A DNA stretch of 64,000 nucleotides from CAIQPS01 sp963783835 (GTDB lineage: Bacteria > Actinomycetota > Thermoleophilia > RBG-16-64-13). Numbering within the stretch: the stretch's first letter is position 1; each line of letters opens with the position of its first letter. The stretch is from NCBI GenBank assembly GCA_963783835.1, contig CAWAOX010000013.1, positions 1-64,000 on the forward strand. The letters run 5' to 3'. The notes under the pieces were generated by a model. That model ran no database searches and had not been told where the DNA came from. It saw only the letters and a list, made by a program, of their open reading frames with translations. The position numbers and the translations under genes were made by a program. Positions 34,425 to 43,532 of the stretch are shown piece by piece.

Positions 34425-34528
34425 TGTCACATAGGTACCGGAGCCACTGTCGCCCAGGTACCGGAGCCGCGTCCCGAAGTGGAACACACCTACCGGAGCC
34501 ACAGTGTCAAATATCTACCGGGACCGCA
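34425..34528. repeat. Four spaced CCGGA-type motifs at the right end of element A
   Basis: Motifs of the form (T/C)ACCGG(A/G) recur about every 23-35 bases, each preceded by TGTC/TGGA and CA(T/C)A-like bases. The same order recurs at the right end of element B (35268-35394). They are likely transposase-binding sites. Confidence 0.7.
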
Positions 34529-34545
34529 CACGGCTGGCGGGGCCG
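34529..34545. repeat. 17-bp direct repeat, right flank of IS element A
   Basis: Partner of 32736-32752. It is followed at once by GAC TAG, the displaced original end of the D-subunit gene. Confidence 0.85.
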
Positions 34546-34546
34546 A

Positions 34547-35185
34547 CTAGCTCAAAACAATCCGTGACAATCGGGTATCTAGTGGTAAGCAGCCGGAAGA
34601 AGCAGCCTGTTTGCTGGTCTTGTCCAGGCGCCGCCAAGGTCCGTCCCACGTCACGAATGGCCCACACCCCGCTTGCGAGTTGGAATGGTCATCGATGCCG
34701 GTGATCACCTTGAGCTCGGTGCCGTCCAAAAGGCGGACCCCGCCCATGACGTCCATCTGCCAGAGCTCCATGGAGCGGGAGCGTTCCCAGCGGCGAAAGT
34801 CGGAGCGCTTGCGCTTGCGGGGCTCCGGCATGATGAGCCCGTGGCGAAGAAGACAGCGATAGATGGAGGAATAGGCCGGCAGCGGCGCGGCCCCCTCCTC
34901 ACCGAGTTCGTGCTTCAGGGTCTGCGGGCCCCACTCCGGATGCTCCACCCTCAGCGTGATGATCCGGGCCTCGATCTCCGGGGGCATCTGATGGGGGCAG
35001 GTCGCCGGGCGGGAGGAGGAATCAGCCAGACCGGCCAGGCCGAGTCCGGCATAGCGCCGGAGCCAACGGTGCACGGTCTGCCGGGTCACTCCATAGCGGA
35101 GCGCCACCTGGGTGACGCTCACCCCGGCAAAGACCTCCAAGACCGCTTGATGCCGTTGCTCCACCACACGAAGCTCCACCAGCAC
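34547..35185 (-). pseudogene. IS481-type transposase B, 3' truncated
   Basis: Intact from MLVELRVVEQRHQAVLEVFAG through the helix-turn-helix (VALRYGVTRQTVHRWLRRY) and the start of the integrase core (ELWQMDVMGGVRL, KVITGIDDHS). Homology to transposase A stops after IDDHS near 34678. The remaining ~43 codons (SQAGCGPFVTWDGPW onward) are unrelated, so the DDE core is missing. Confidence 0.85.
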
Positions 35186-35394
35186 GACTCTGCCCTCCCT
35201 GCTCGAAATGCCTGCAAAGGGTCATATCGAACAGGGGCGGCGCCGGCCAAAGCCTCAAGAATGTGTCACATAGGTACCGGAACTGGTGTCGCCCACCTAC
35301 CGGAACAGGTGTCGCATAGGTACCGGAACTGCGTCCCAAGAAGTGGAACATAGGTACCGGAGCCGCTGTGGAAAGTATCTACCGGAATTGCACA
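34678..35394 (-). mobile_element. IS481-family-like element B, left end deleted
   Basis: A diverged relative of element A. Its right end (35394, reading TGTGCAATTCCGG inward on the minus strand) and about 500 bases of transposase remain; the left part is gone. Only about 130 bases separate it from the flank of element A. Confidence 0.75.
35268..35394. repeat. Five spaced TACCGGA motifs at the right end of element B
   Basis: Five copies of TACCGGA, three of them within ATAGGTACCGGA, occur at about 22-34 base spacing, in the same orientation. The arrangement matches the right end of element A. Confidence 0.75.
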
Positions 35395-35483
35395 CCACTG
35401 AATACCACCGTGTAGCACCTGGGAAGGGGTCAATTCAGGGGTGAAGAGCGCTGAAGGGGTAAGTCTCGATATATCGCCAAAAG

Positions 35484-35510
35484 AAAAAGCCCTCTAAAAG
35501 AGGGCTTTTT
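35484..35510 (-). terminator. Intrinsic terminator hairpin
   Basis: AAAAAGCCCTC pairs with GAGGGCTTTTT around TAAAA. It has A/T runs on both sides and could act in both directions. It lies two bases from the tRNA 3' remnant, as a tRNA terminator would. Confidence 0.8.
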
Positions 35511-35512
35511 AA

Positions 35513-35537
35513 TGGTAGCGGGGACCCGACTTGAATC
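35513..35537 (-). repeat. Orphan tRNA 3' end, about 25 bp, possible att remnant
   Basis: On the minus strand it reads GATTCAAGTC, then GGGTCCCCGCTACCA: the T-loop, the 3' side of the T-stem, the acceptor strand and CCA of a tRNA. The matching 5' T-stem is missing, so it is not a whole tRNA. It shares only the last ~13 bases with the fMet tRNA, so it derives from a different tRNA. Confidence 0.65.
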
Positions 35538-35683
35538 AACCACCGACTTTGCCTTCCGGCTGTTGACTACCTAGCGTACGCCCCCTGCATTCGTTCCGTG
35601 ACGCGCGGGGTGGCCGAGGCGGACATGTGTGCCAGCCCGCCCCGGGCTGGCAAGGCTGGCGTAGGCGCTATTCGGAACCCCCC

Positions 35684-35712
35684 TTGACAACAAGCGCTCT
35701 CAGGCCGATAAT
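35684..35712 (+). promoter_or_regulatory. Near-consensus sigma-70-type promoter
   Basis: TTGACA (35684-35689), a 17-base spacer, and GATAAT (35707-35712), 75 bases upstream of the lipoprotein start. Confidence 0.7.
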
Positions 35713-35786
35713 TATCATCGTTACAATAAATATTTCTCGTATTTAATAAATTCATCGAGTTGATACCAGAAAGCAGGGAGGGGGCC

Positions 35787-37532
35787 ATGATGAGCAAGAT
35801 CCGTTGGGTGGTGCTTCTGATCGTCGGCGTAGCAGTGATCTTCGGAATCGCGTCGCTGGCAGGGTGTGGAGGCGAGGCCACCACGGCCACGAGCGCCGGG
35901 GCCAGCACCACGGTCGGCGCCGGTCCGAACACCACGATTTACGCCCCGGCCGACCTACCCCCCGCCGGGGACCCGGTCACGGGTGGTACGGCCAAGATCG
36001 CCGTCTTGCAGAGCCCGGCCAGGTTCGGCTTTCCGCCGGCGGTGATCGGCCCGGATCAGTGGTTCGAGGGATTGTTCCTGGAAACGATGTTCAACCCCAC
36101 GTCGAAGGCCGACGTCTACGAGCCGTCCCTGGCTGAGACCTGGGAACTCACCGCCGATAAGTCGGCCTACGTGTTCCATCTGCGCAAAGGCGTGAAGTTC
36201 ACCGATGGTACCGACTTCAACGCCCAGGCCTGCAAGTTCTGCTGGGATCTCAACCTGGCAGCCGCCGCCCCGGCTCCGGCCGCCGATACGCCCACCACGG
36301 CGGCCGCTGCCCCGCCGGCGACCGCTGCCGGTGGTCCGCCCGCCGGTGGTCCTCCCGGTCCTCCGCCGGACTTCGGGTTCGTGAAGTCCATCGAGGTGGT
36401 CGACGACTATACGGTCAAGGTCAACCTGAAGAGCTGGAGCAACCAAGCGCTGCCCTTCATCAGCAGGTTGTCGTGGGCGGTCTTCTCCCCTACAGCCTTC
36501 CAGCAGGCGGGTGCGGACAAGATGGCGGTGAACCCGGTGGGCACCGGTCCGTGGAAGCTCAAGTCGTTCACAGCCAGCCAGTCCATGGTCCTGGAGAAGA
36601 ACCTGTCCTACTGGCGTAAGGATGCCCAGGGGCGTCAACTCCCCTACTTGGATGGCATCGAGCTCCAGATGTTCTCCGACCCAACTACCGAACTGATGGC
36701 CGTCAAGGCGGGGCAGATCGATGCAGCCGCCCAGATCAGCACCGTGGCCGCGGCCGACCTCCAGAAGGACCCGGCCTACACCCTGGCAGGCTTCGCCGGT
36801 CCGGTAGACATGATCACCATGAACACCGTCGACCCGAGTTCCGTATGGAGTGACGCACGGATGCGCCAGGCGCTGGAGTACGCGATCGACAAGGAAGGCA
36901 TCTCCAAGTCTGTGGCTCTCGGCTTCTCGCAGCCCGTGTACTCGATCATCCATAGCGTCAGCAACGTCGTCGACCCCGGGACCACGCCCCGCAAGTACGA
37001 TCCCGCCAAGGCCAAACAGCTGATGGCAGACGCGGGCCACACATCCCTTGACGTCTCTCTGGCTTTCGACTCCAACAACGTAAACACGGACATGGTGACC
37101 GCCATCCAGGCCAACCTCGCCGCCGTCGGCATCAACCTCAAACTCAACGGCATGCCGTCCCCCGCGTTCGCTCCGGTCGGGTCCACGGTCCCGGCCGGCG
37201 ACGACCTCGTATTGAACGGTGAGCGAGGCGGCGGGTTGAACGTGCTACAGGGCGCCGCTGAGATGTTCGGCAAGGGCACCATCTACTTCCCGGGCGCCAA
37301 GTTCCCCGATCAGTTCTACACGCTAATGGAACAGGCCCAGCAGCTTGATTCACTCGCAGCGACATACCCGCTGGTTGCTCAGATGGAGAAGATCGCGTAC
37401 GACGACGCGACCCTGGTCCCCGTCCTCGGCGCCAACTTCGTCGCTGTGAGCGGGCCGCACTTCAAGCACATGAACTGGTACTACGGCGGTACGCCACGGC
37501 CTTGGTTCTCAGAGGCTTGGCTGGCGAAGTAG
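35787..37532 (+). CDS. Extracellular solute-binding lipoprotein, family 5 (peptide/nickel type), 581 aa
   Basis: The signal peptide (IRWVVLLIVGVAVIFGIASLAGC) ends in lipobox Cys and is followed by a Thr/Ala linker. The SBP_bac_5 fold shows in ADVYEPSLAETWELTADKSAYVFHLRKGVKFTDGTDF, NPVGTGPWKL and RMRQALEYAIDKEGI. A low-complexity insert of about 40 residues rich in Ala, Pro, Thr and Gly interrupts the domain near residues 155-195, just after the helix that follows the FTDGTDF motif. ATG 35787 has GGGAGGGGG upstream. No matching permease or ATPase genes lie nearby, so the receptor is an orphan here. A strong promoter precedes it and a 13-bp hairpin follows it. Confidence 0.9.
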   Translation: MMSKIRWVVLLIVGVAVIFGIASLAGCGGEATTATSAGASTTVGAGPNTTIYAPADLPPAGDPVTGGTAKIAVLQSPARFGFPPAVIGPDQWFEGLFLETMFNPTSKADVYEPSLAETWELTADKSAYVFHLRKGVKFTDGTDFNAQACKFCWDLNLAAAAPAPAADTPTTAAAAPPATAAGGPPAGGPPGPPPDFGFVKSIEVVDDYTVKVNLKSWSNQALPFISRLSWAVFSPTAFQQAGADKMAVNPVGTGPWKLKSFTASQSMVLEKNLSYWRKDAQGRQLPYLDGIELQMFSDPTTELMAVKAGQIDAAAQISTVAAADLQKDPAYTLAGFAGPVDMITMNTVDPSSVWSDARMRQALEYAIDKEGISKSVALGFSQPVYSIIHSVSNVVDPGTTPRKYDPAKAKQLMADAGHTSLDVSLAFDSNNVNTDMVTAIQANLAAVGINLKLNGMPSPAFAPVGSTVPAGDDLVLNGERGGGLNVLQGAAEMFGKGTIYFPGAKFPDQFYTLMEQAQQLDSLAATYPLVAQMEKIAYDDATLVPVLGANFVAVSGPHFKHMNWYYGGTPRPWFSEAWLAK

Positions 37533-37584
37533 CCGAAGGATCCCGACGGAAACCGGTGACCTTCGCCGGTGCATCCGGAGCCCT

Positions 37585-37613
37585 GCTGCCCGGCAGTCCT
37601 ACTGCCGGGCAGC
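37585..37613 (+). terminator. Perfect 13-bp hairpin after the lipoprotein gene
   Basis: 37585-37597 pairs fully with 37601-37613 around CCT. There is no T-run. As with the hairpin at 27288-27318, it follows a receptor lipoprotein gene and lies ahead of co-directional genes, so partial termination or mRNA protection is likely. Confidence 0.65.
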
Positions 37614-37654
37614 CCCGTTACTCACAAGAATCAGATAGGAAGGACGCGACAGCC

Positions 37655-38712
37655 ATGCGCGCTGCAGGCCGCTTCGTAGTAGACACACATGGACACATAA
37701 CCACCCTCTATCAGCCCGCCCAGGGCGAAGCCGGTGCGGAGTGGAACGGATTGGGTGGAGAGGTGGCCCCTTTCGACAACTCCGCCCTCACCCTGTATGA
37801 CATGGACCGCTACGGCATAGACATGCTGCTGCTGAAACCCAGCGTGGTCGGCACCACCAACGAAGCTCAGGCGGAGCTCGTCGATAGGTATCCCTCCCGC
37901 TTCCGGGCCTTCTGCTCGGATCAGAAGCTCAAGATCCAGGTGGAGAGAGGCGAGGCGGAGTGGACTCTGGACGCCGCCGCGGACGAGGTGGAGAAGGCGC
38001 TCCAGACCGGCAGGTTCATCGGGATAGGGGAGTTCACCCCCTTCAACCCGCACAAGGACTATACGATCGGCGAGCGGCTGAACGAATGGCGCACGTTCAT
38101 GCAGTTGGCGCGGAAGTACGGGGTGTCCGTGGACTTCCACGACGGCATGTTCGCCTTCGGCTGGGACCCCGACCAGTTGCTTACCCGCGTGGCCCGCGAA
38201 TTCCCGACGTCCCCATCGTCTTCTGTCATGCGGGCTACTCGATCGGAGACTATGCGTACGGTGACCGGAAGATCAGAAGCGCCGTGGGTCTCGCGGGCCT
38301 GAGCAAGAACGTCTTCCTGGAGTGCGGCACCTGGCCGGCGGATTACTATCACTTCGCGCTCAAGGACCCAAACGTCGGCGCAAGCCGGCTGTTGTGGGGC
38401 GCCGACTACGGGCACGTGCCCCAGTACATCGTCGCCAACCCCGGTGAGGACCCCCCGACCATCAGCAGCGTGATGACGCAATGGCCGCCCATCCCCGCCT
38501 ATCAACCCGATTGGTGGGGATACATGCTCCATCAGATCGACCGTCTCCGCGACTGGGTCATGCAGGACGAGATCAACCTCATTCTCGGCGGCAACGCGGC
38601 GCGGCTCTGGAACCTCCCGGTGCCCCATGAGAGGATGTTCATGAGCGGCCGTCCGGACGTATGGGGTGTCCAATGGCGGGAGTCGATGGGCCTCGACCAC
38701 ACCAAGCCGTAG
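37655..38712 (+). CDS. Amidohydrolase-2 family protein 2, one frameshift
   Basis: The first frame gives VVDTHGHITTLYQ (metal ligands in D-T-H-G-H), LLLKPSVVGTTNEAQAELVDRYPSRFRAFC, GIGEFTPFNPHKDYT and VSVDFHDGMFAFGWDPDQLL. After about 38200 the next frame continues DVPIVFCHAGYSIGDY, RLLWGADYGHVPQYI and NLILGGNAARLWNLP, completing the TIM barrel. A single indel in the AREFP-DVPIV joint explains the break. ATG 37655 has AGGAAGG about 12 bases upstream. The family includes decarboxylases and hydrolases of aromatic-derived acids, in line with the rest of the island. Confidence 0.85.
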
Positions 38713-38760
38713 AATGGTCTCCTGACGCCAGAGCCATCGAGTCCAGCAGAGAGGCGAGAC

Positions 38761-39603
38761 GTGCTAGAGAAGCGCTCAAACCGTCCCGGGCGGCCGCGAA
38801 AGACGGCCCTGGCGGCCACCGCCGAGGCTGAGAAGACGGAGAACGGGCTTGTCTCCTCGCTCTCCAAGGCACTGCGTATCCTCACGCTCTTCTCTGGCGA
38901 CCGCCCGGATTGGAGCCCGGCTGAGATAGCCGCGGCGACCGGAATGCACCGGGCAAGCGTCTACCGGATCCTGCGGACGATGGAGCTCGAGGCGTTCGTC
39001 GGCGTCGACTCGGGCACCGGCCGCTACCATCTCGGTGCCGCGATGCACACCGCCGCCTACCTGACCCAGACAGACTCGGAACTCATACGGATCGCGCGCC
39101 CCTATCTACAGGCGCTCGCAGAGCGCACCGAAGAAACGGCGAACCTGGCGATCGATGTCGATGGGTGGCCGGTGGTCGTCGATCAGGTCCTGACCTCGCA
39201 CGTCTACAAGCCGGTGCTCCCCTTCGGTAAAGCGATGGTGGACCTGCAGAGCTCTCACGCCAAACTCTTCTTGGCCTTCAAGCCGGAGAGGGAGCAGCGA
39301 GCGCGAGCGGCGGCGGACCAACGCTTGCTTGCGGCCGGCGCCGAAGCGATCGAACGGCTGCTGCAAGAACTAAAGGCCATAAGGGCTGAAGAGGTCGCCT
39401 ACGACATCGAATCGATGTCGGGTGTCTGTGCGGTATCGGTGCCCGTCTACGACCACTCGGGCGCTCTGCGGGCCTCGATGGCTGTAGTCGCTCCTCCCGA
39501 GCGATTCGGTGTCGAGCAGATGGCTGCGTGCGTCGCACTGGCGCGGGCGGAAGCGGGCGGACTCTCGCGAGACCTGGGGTATCAGCAGGGGCAAACGGAC
39601 TGA
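38761..39603 (+). CDS. IclR-family transcriptional regulator 2, 280 aa
   Basis: The N-terminal basic tail (KRSNRPGRPRKTA) precedes a winged helix (SSLSKALRILTLFSGD, SPAEIAAATGMHRASVYRILRTMELEAFV). The effector domain has RPYLQALAERTEETANLAIDVDGWPVVVDQVL and YDIESMSGVCAVSVPVYDHSGALRASMAVVAPPERF. GTG 38761 follows GAGGCGAG. It lies 48 bases after the amidohydrolase and is probably co-transcribed with it. It is the last gene before the tRNA at the right island boundary. Confidence 0.93.
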   Translation: MLEKRSNRPGRPRKTALAATAEAEKTENGLVSSLSKALRILTLFSGDRPDWSPAEIAAATGMHRASVYRILRTMELEAFVGVDSGTGRYHLGAAMHTAAYLTQTDSELIRIARPYLQALAERTEETANLAIDVDGWPVVVDQVLTSHVYKPVLPFGKAMVDLQSSHAKLFLAFKPEREQRARAAADQRLLAAGAEAIERLLQELKAIRAEEVAYDIESMSGVCAVSVPVYDHSGALRASMAVVAPPERFGVEQMAACVALARAEAGGLSRDLGYQQGQTD

Positions 39604-39631
39604 CGTGCCCGGAAGATTTCACCATATGAAG

Positions 39632-39654
39632 AGGCCCGGAATTCCGGGCCTTTT
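39632..39654. terminator. Bidirectional terminator between IclR 2 and tRNA-fMet
   Basis: A GGCCCGG/CCGGGCC stem with T-run TTTT on the right sits inside a longer near-palindrome (39623-39663). It would end both the plus-strand IclR gene and the minus-strand tRNA. Confidence 0.8.
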
Positions 39655-39661
39655 CTTCATA

Positions 39662-39738
<77 letters not shown>

Positions 39739-40016
39739 CCGCTTGGAGACGGGAGTATAGCACAACTACTGCCCAGGAAAGCGTGAGGGCAGTCCCCGTT
39801 GTTGGAGCCCGATGGTTGCAGAATGGCTGCGCGCCGCGCACCAGTGGTGGAACTGACGATGAACTGACGATGACGCAGGGACGGCCCAACCCGTGAGCCA
39901 ACCCGGGCCGAAAGGTGGAGCGCCGGACAGGCCTCTTCTTGCGACCCTGAACGGCGGGAATCGCATAAGTGTTTCCCGCTCCCTGCCGATACAAGGGGAG
40001 AAGCCGAGGAAAGGTC
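39739..40016 (+). other. 278-base GC-rich leader region upstream of the NlpC/P60 gene
   Basis: No gene is seen. Several short inverted repeats occur (for example AACCCG/CGGGCC segments near 39890-39920 and GCGGGAA/TTCCCGC near 39953-39979), so the transcript could be structured. I compared it from memory with the c-di-AMP riboswitch often found before such genes and could not match the conserved core. Confidence 0.35.
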
Positions 40017-41393
40017 GTGTTTGGGCTGATGGGCCTGCTGAATCGTTTGAGACCGCGGTGGATCCGCCTGGGAATGCTCATCTTCGCGCTGGTGCTCGGA
40101 ATGGGCGTCTTCTGGTGCGTGGCCGCGGCCCCCGCGCAAGCCGACGAGACGACGACCACGACCGAGGTGTCTTCCACCACGACTACGGACTCTACGACGA
40201 CCACCGCGTCCTCCACGACTACGACGGCGCGCCCGACCACGACTACGACTGCCAGGCGCACCACCACGACGTGGAGGCCGAACCCAATGTGGACGACGAC
40301 CACGACGTTCTTCACCACCGACACCACCCTGAGCCAGCCGGTCCAAATCCAGGTAGACGCCCTCACTGCGCAGGCGCAGGCCGTGCAGGCCCAGATCGAC
40401 TCCCTCGACGAGGAGTTGGGACAGAAGTCCGAGGAGTACAACAAGTGCCTTGAAGACCTCGACACCGCGAACGCGCGCATGTCGGAGTTGCGGCGACTGG
40501 TCGCCGGCGCCCAGGCCGACAAGGAGCGCCAGCAGGCCCGGCTGGCGGAGCGCATCAAGTCCGTCTACATGTCCGGAGGCCGTGACCAACTCCTGCAACT
40601 ACTGCTGTTCGCGGACGGCATGGAAGACCTCTACAACCGCATTCGTCTGGTCACCATCCTGGCCGACCAAGACCAGCGCCTGGTCTCCGACCTCGAGAGC
40701 AGCACCACCCGGCTCGATCTCCTTCTGACGGCCGTCGACGAGCAGAAACGTCAGGAACTGGCGCTCCGAGAGCAGCTCACCGAGCGAGCCGCGGAGATCC
40801 AGACGACGCTCGCCGTGCGGGAAAGGACGCTCGCCGGACTCGACGCGAAAGTGAAAGTGGTCATCGAGCAGGAGCGCCAGCGCCAGAGGGAGGAGCAGGC
40901 GCGGCTGCAGCGGGAGTTCGAGGCCAGGCTTCAGGCAGCCCTGCTCGCCGCCCAGACGCACGTGCTCAACCGCGGCCAGGTTTACCAGGGATCTCTTCCG
41001 CAGACCGAGAACGAGATCCTCAACCAGGTCCTCGAGACGGCCGCCTCGTACATGGGCATCCCCTACGTCTGGGGCGGCACCCGGCCTTCGGTCGGCATGG
41101 ACTGCTCCGGCTTCACGCGCTACGTGTTCAAGCAGCACGGCGTCAAGCTGCCGCACTACTCCGGCTATCAGGCCCAGATGGGTATTCCGGTGGAGCTGGC
41201 CGACATACAGCCCGGCGACCTCGTGGCCTTCGGCTACCCTGTCCACCACGTGGGTATCTACATCGGGGATGGCCTCTTCATCCACACCCCGGGCGACTAT
41301 GTGAAGATCCAGAAGCTGAGCAGCCGCCACAATCTCTCCGCCATCCGGCGCTTCCCACTGGAACCGAGGACAGGGACGCCGCTGTTCGAGTAG
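40017..41393 (+). CDS. Secreted NlpC/P60-family peptidoglycan hydrolase with Thr-rich and coiled-coil regions, 458 aa
   Basis: A signal sequence (LGMLIFALVLGMGVFWCVAAAPAQA) is followed by about 55 residues made largely of Thr, then a long coiled coil (TAQAQAVQAQIDSLDEELGQ onward, roughly residues 110-300). The C-terminal NlpC/P60 domain has Cys in GGTRPSVGMDCSGFTRYVF and His in VHHVGIYIGDGLFIHTPG. The plan is that of RipA- or CwlO-like D,L-endopeptidases that cut stem peptides during division. GTG 40017 is chosen for GAGG seven bases upstream. Confidence 0.9.
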   Translation: MFGLMGLLNRLRPRWIRLGMLIFALVLGMGVFWCVAAAPAQADETTTTTEVSSTTTTDSTTTTASSTTTTARPTTTTTARRTTTTWRPNPMWTTTTTFFTTDTTLSQPVQIQVDALTAQAQAVQAQIDSLDEELGQKSEEYNKCLEDLDTANARMSELRRLVAGAQADKERQQARLAERIKSVYMSGGRDQLLQLLLFADGMEDLYNRIRLVTILADQDQRLVSDLESSTTRLDLLLTAVDEQKRQELALREQLTERAAEIQTTLAVRERTLAGLDAKVKVVIEQERQRQREEQARLQREFEARLQAALLAAQTHVLNRGQVYQGSLPQTENEILNQVLETAASYMGIPYVWGGTRPSVGMDCSGFTRYVFKQHGVKLPHYSGYQAQMGIPVELADIQPGDLVAFGYPVHHVGIYIGDGLFIHTPGDYVKIQKLSSRHNLSAIRRFPLEPRTGTPLFE

Positions 41394-41469
41394 CGCCGCG
41401 CCGTTCGCCCGCGGCGGCACGATGCTGCGGGCCGGCACCTCTCGCGTAGTTTTCCGCTAGAATCGAGTC

Positions 41470-41778
41470 ATGCCACTACCAGCGATCATCCTGATCTGCG
41501 TAGGTTGCGCCCTCATCCTCGGCGGGCTGGTGTACCTCGGCCTCAAGGTGGCCGCTCTCATCAAGGCCGCCCGCAAGGTGGGCATCAACAACGTGGCCGA
41601 CATACAGGAAGTGGTCGGCCGCGTGCAGCGGCTCGAGCCGCGGTTCCGGGAGCTGGAGAAGAATCAGGCGGCGCTGGCCGAGAGCCTGCAGAGGCTTTCC
41701 GCCGAGACCGCCGCGTTGAACTACCTGAGAGAGGAGTTGGACCGGGCAACCGGCCACCTCTCCAGCCTCAAGTCCTAG
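41470..41778 (+). CDS. Small membrane-anchored coiled-coil protein, 102 aa
   Basis: One N-terminal transmembrane helix (IILICVGCALILGGLVYLGL) is followed by a charged helix with heptads (VVGRVQRLEPRFRELEKNQAALAESLQRLSAETAALNYLREELDRATGHL). No family is recognised with certainty; it resembles DUF948-type proteins in layout. It is convergent with the NifU-like gene. Confidence 0.7.
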   Translation: MPLPAIILICVGCALILGGLVYLGLKVAALIKAARKVGINNVADIQEVVGRVQRLEPRFRELEKNQAALAESLQRLSAETAALNYLREELDRATGHLSSLKS

Positions 41779-41833
41779 ACGCCCTCCGCGGGCACCGCCT
41801 CCACGCCGGCCGCCTCCACGACGGGATAGAAAG

Positions 41834-41863
41834 GGCGCCGGCCTCCAGAAGAAGACCGGCGCC
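41834..41863. terminator. Bidirectional hairpin between convergent genes
   Basis: GGCGCCGG and CCGGCGCC pair perfectly around a 14-base A-rich loop, midway between two convergent genes. There is no strong T-run. Confidence 0.5.
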
Positions 41864-41892
41864 ACTCGTAGCCGTCAAACCGGCATTACCTG

Positions 41893-42117
41893 CTAGACCG
41901 GCACTACCTCTTTGACCGCGGGGACCTGCTCCTTGAGCACCCGCTCGACGCCCATACGCAGAGTCATCTGCGACATCGGGCAGCTACCGCAGGCGCCCAC
42001 CAGCCTGACCTTCACTGTCCCAGTCTCTTCGTCCACATCCACCAACTCGACGTCGCCGCCGTCGTTCTGGAGGGCCGGCCGGATGAGATCCAACGCCTTT
42101 TCGACTTCTTCTTTCAC
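41893..42117 (-). CDS. NifU-like Fe-S cluster scaffold protein, 74 aa
   Basis: A stand-alone NifU C-terminal domain. It begins KEEVEKALDLIRPALQNDGGDVELVDV and holds the cluster-binding pair in GACGSCPMSQMTLR. Such proteins carry 4Fe-4S clusters to target enzymes, useful in a genome this rich in Fe-S proteins. GTG 42117 is preceded by AAGGAG. It follows the thiolase gene by 16 bases. Confidence 0.92.
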   Translation of the reverse strand: MKEEVEKALDLIRPALQNDGGDVELVDVDEETGTVKVRLVGACGSCPMSQMTLRMGVERVLKEQVPAVKEVVPV

Positions 42118-42133
42118 CTGATGCTCCTTGCTT

Positions 42134-43315
<1,182 letters not shown>

Positions 43316-43439
43316 CGGGACTCCTTTCCTATGGGAGCGCCCTGCGTCGCGATGGCCCCCAAGACACCGCGACAGCCGGCACGTCCCTGTACTGACATGC
43401 GCTAGAGAAGATACCATTCCAGGGCCCCGTTGACCGCCG

Positions 43440-43460
43440 CGCGCCCCCGAATGGGGCGCG
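43440..43460. terminator. GC-rich hairpin between thiolase and Tag-like genes
   Basis: CGCGCCCC pairs with GGGGCGCG around CGAAT. It could separate the transcripts of the Tag-like gene and the thiolase; there is no T-run. Confidence 0.4.
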
Positions 43461-43532
43461 ACCCCGGTGCCGCTGAGCGGAGTGGCGTGCTGTCCTGTGG
43501 TACAGGCCGAGCCGCGGTCCCGACGAAGAGGT

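Larger units (their letters stand above)
32753..34528 (-). mobile_element. IS481-family-like element A, about 1.78 kb, decayed
   Basis: The ends are imperfect inverted repeats. Each begins TG, then has GTCCCGGTA, then GTGGCTCCGGTA some 20 bases in. The right end carries several spaced CTACCGG/GTACCGG motifs upstream of the transposase start. A 17-bp direct repeat flanks it. It carries a frameshifted minus-strand transposase. It is inserted at the very end of the BsdD-like gene. Confidence 0.85.
35395..35786. other. 392-base intergenic region with terminator, tRNA remnant and promoter
   Basis: No gene is seen. The region holds a hairpin at 35484-35510, a tRNA 3' remnant at 35513-35537, a GC-rich stretch, and then an AT-rich block (35700-35770) with a near-consensus promoter reading toward the lipoprotein gene. 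The sharp drop in GC marks a junction. Confidence 0.6.

Noticed and set aside
39741..40016. A c-di-AMP riboswitch before the NlpC/P60 gene
   Set aside because: The context is right, but I could not line up the conserved core segments in the correct order. A covariance search with Rfam RF00379 would decide.
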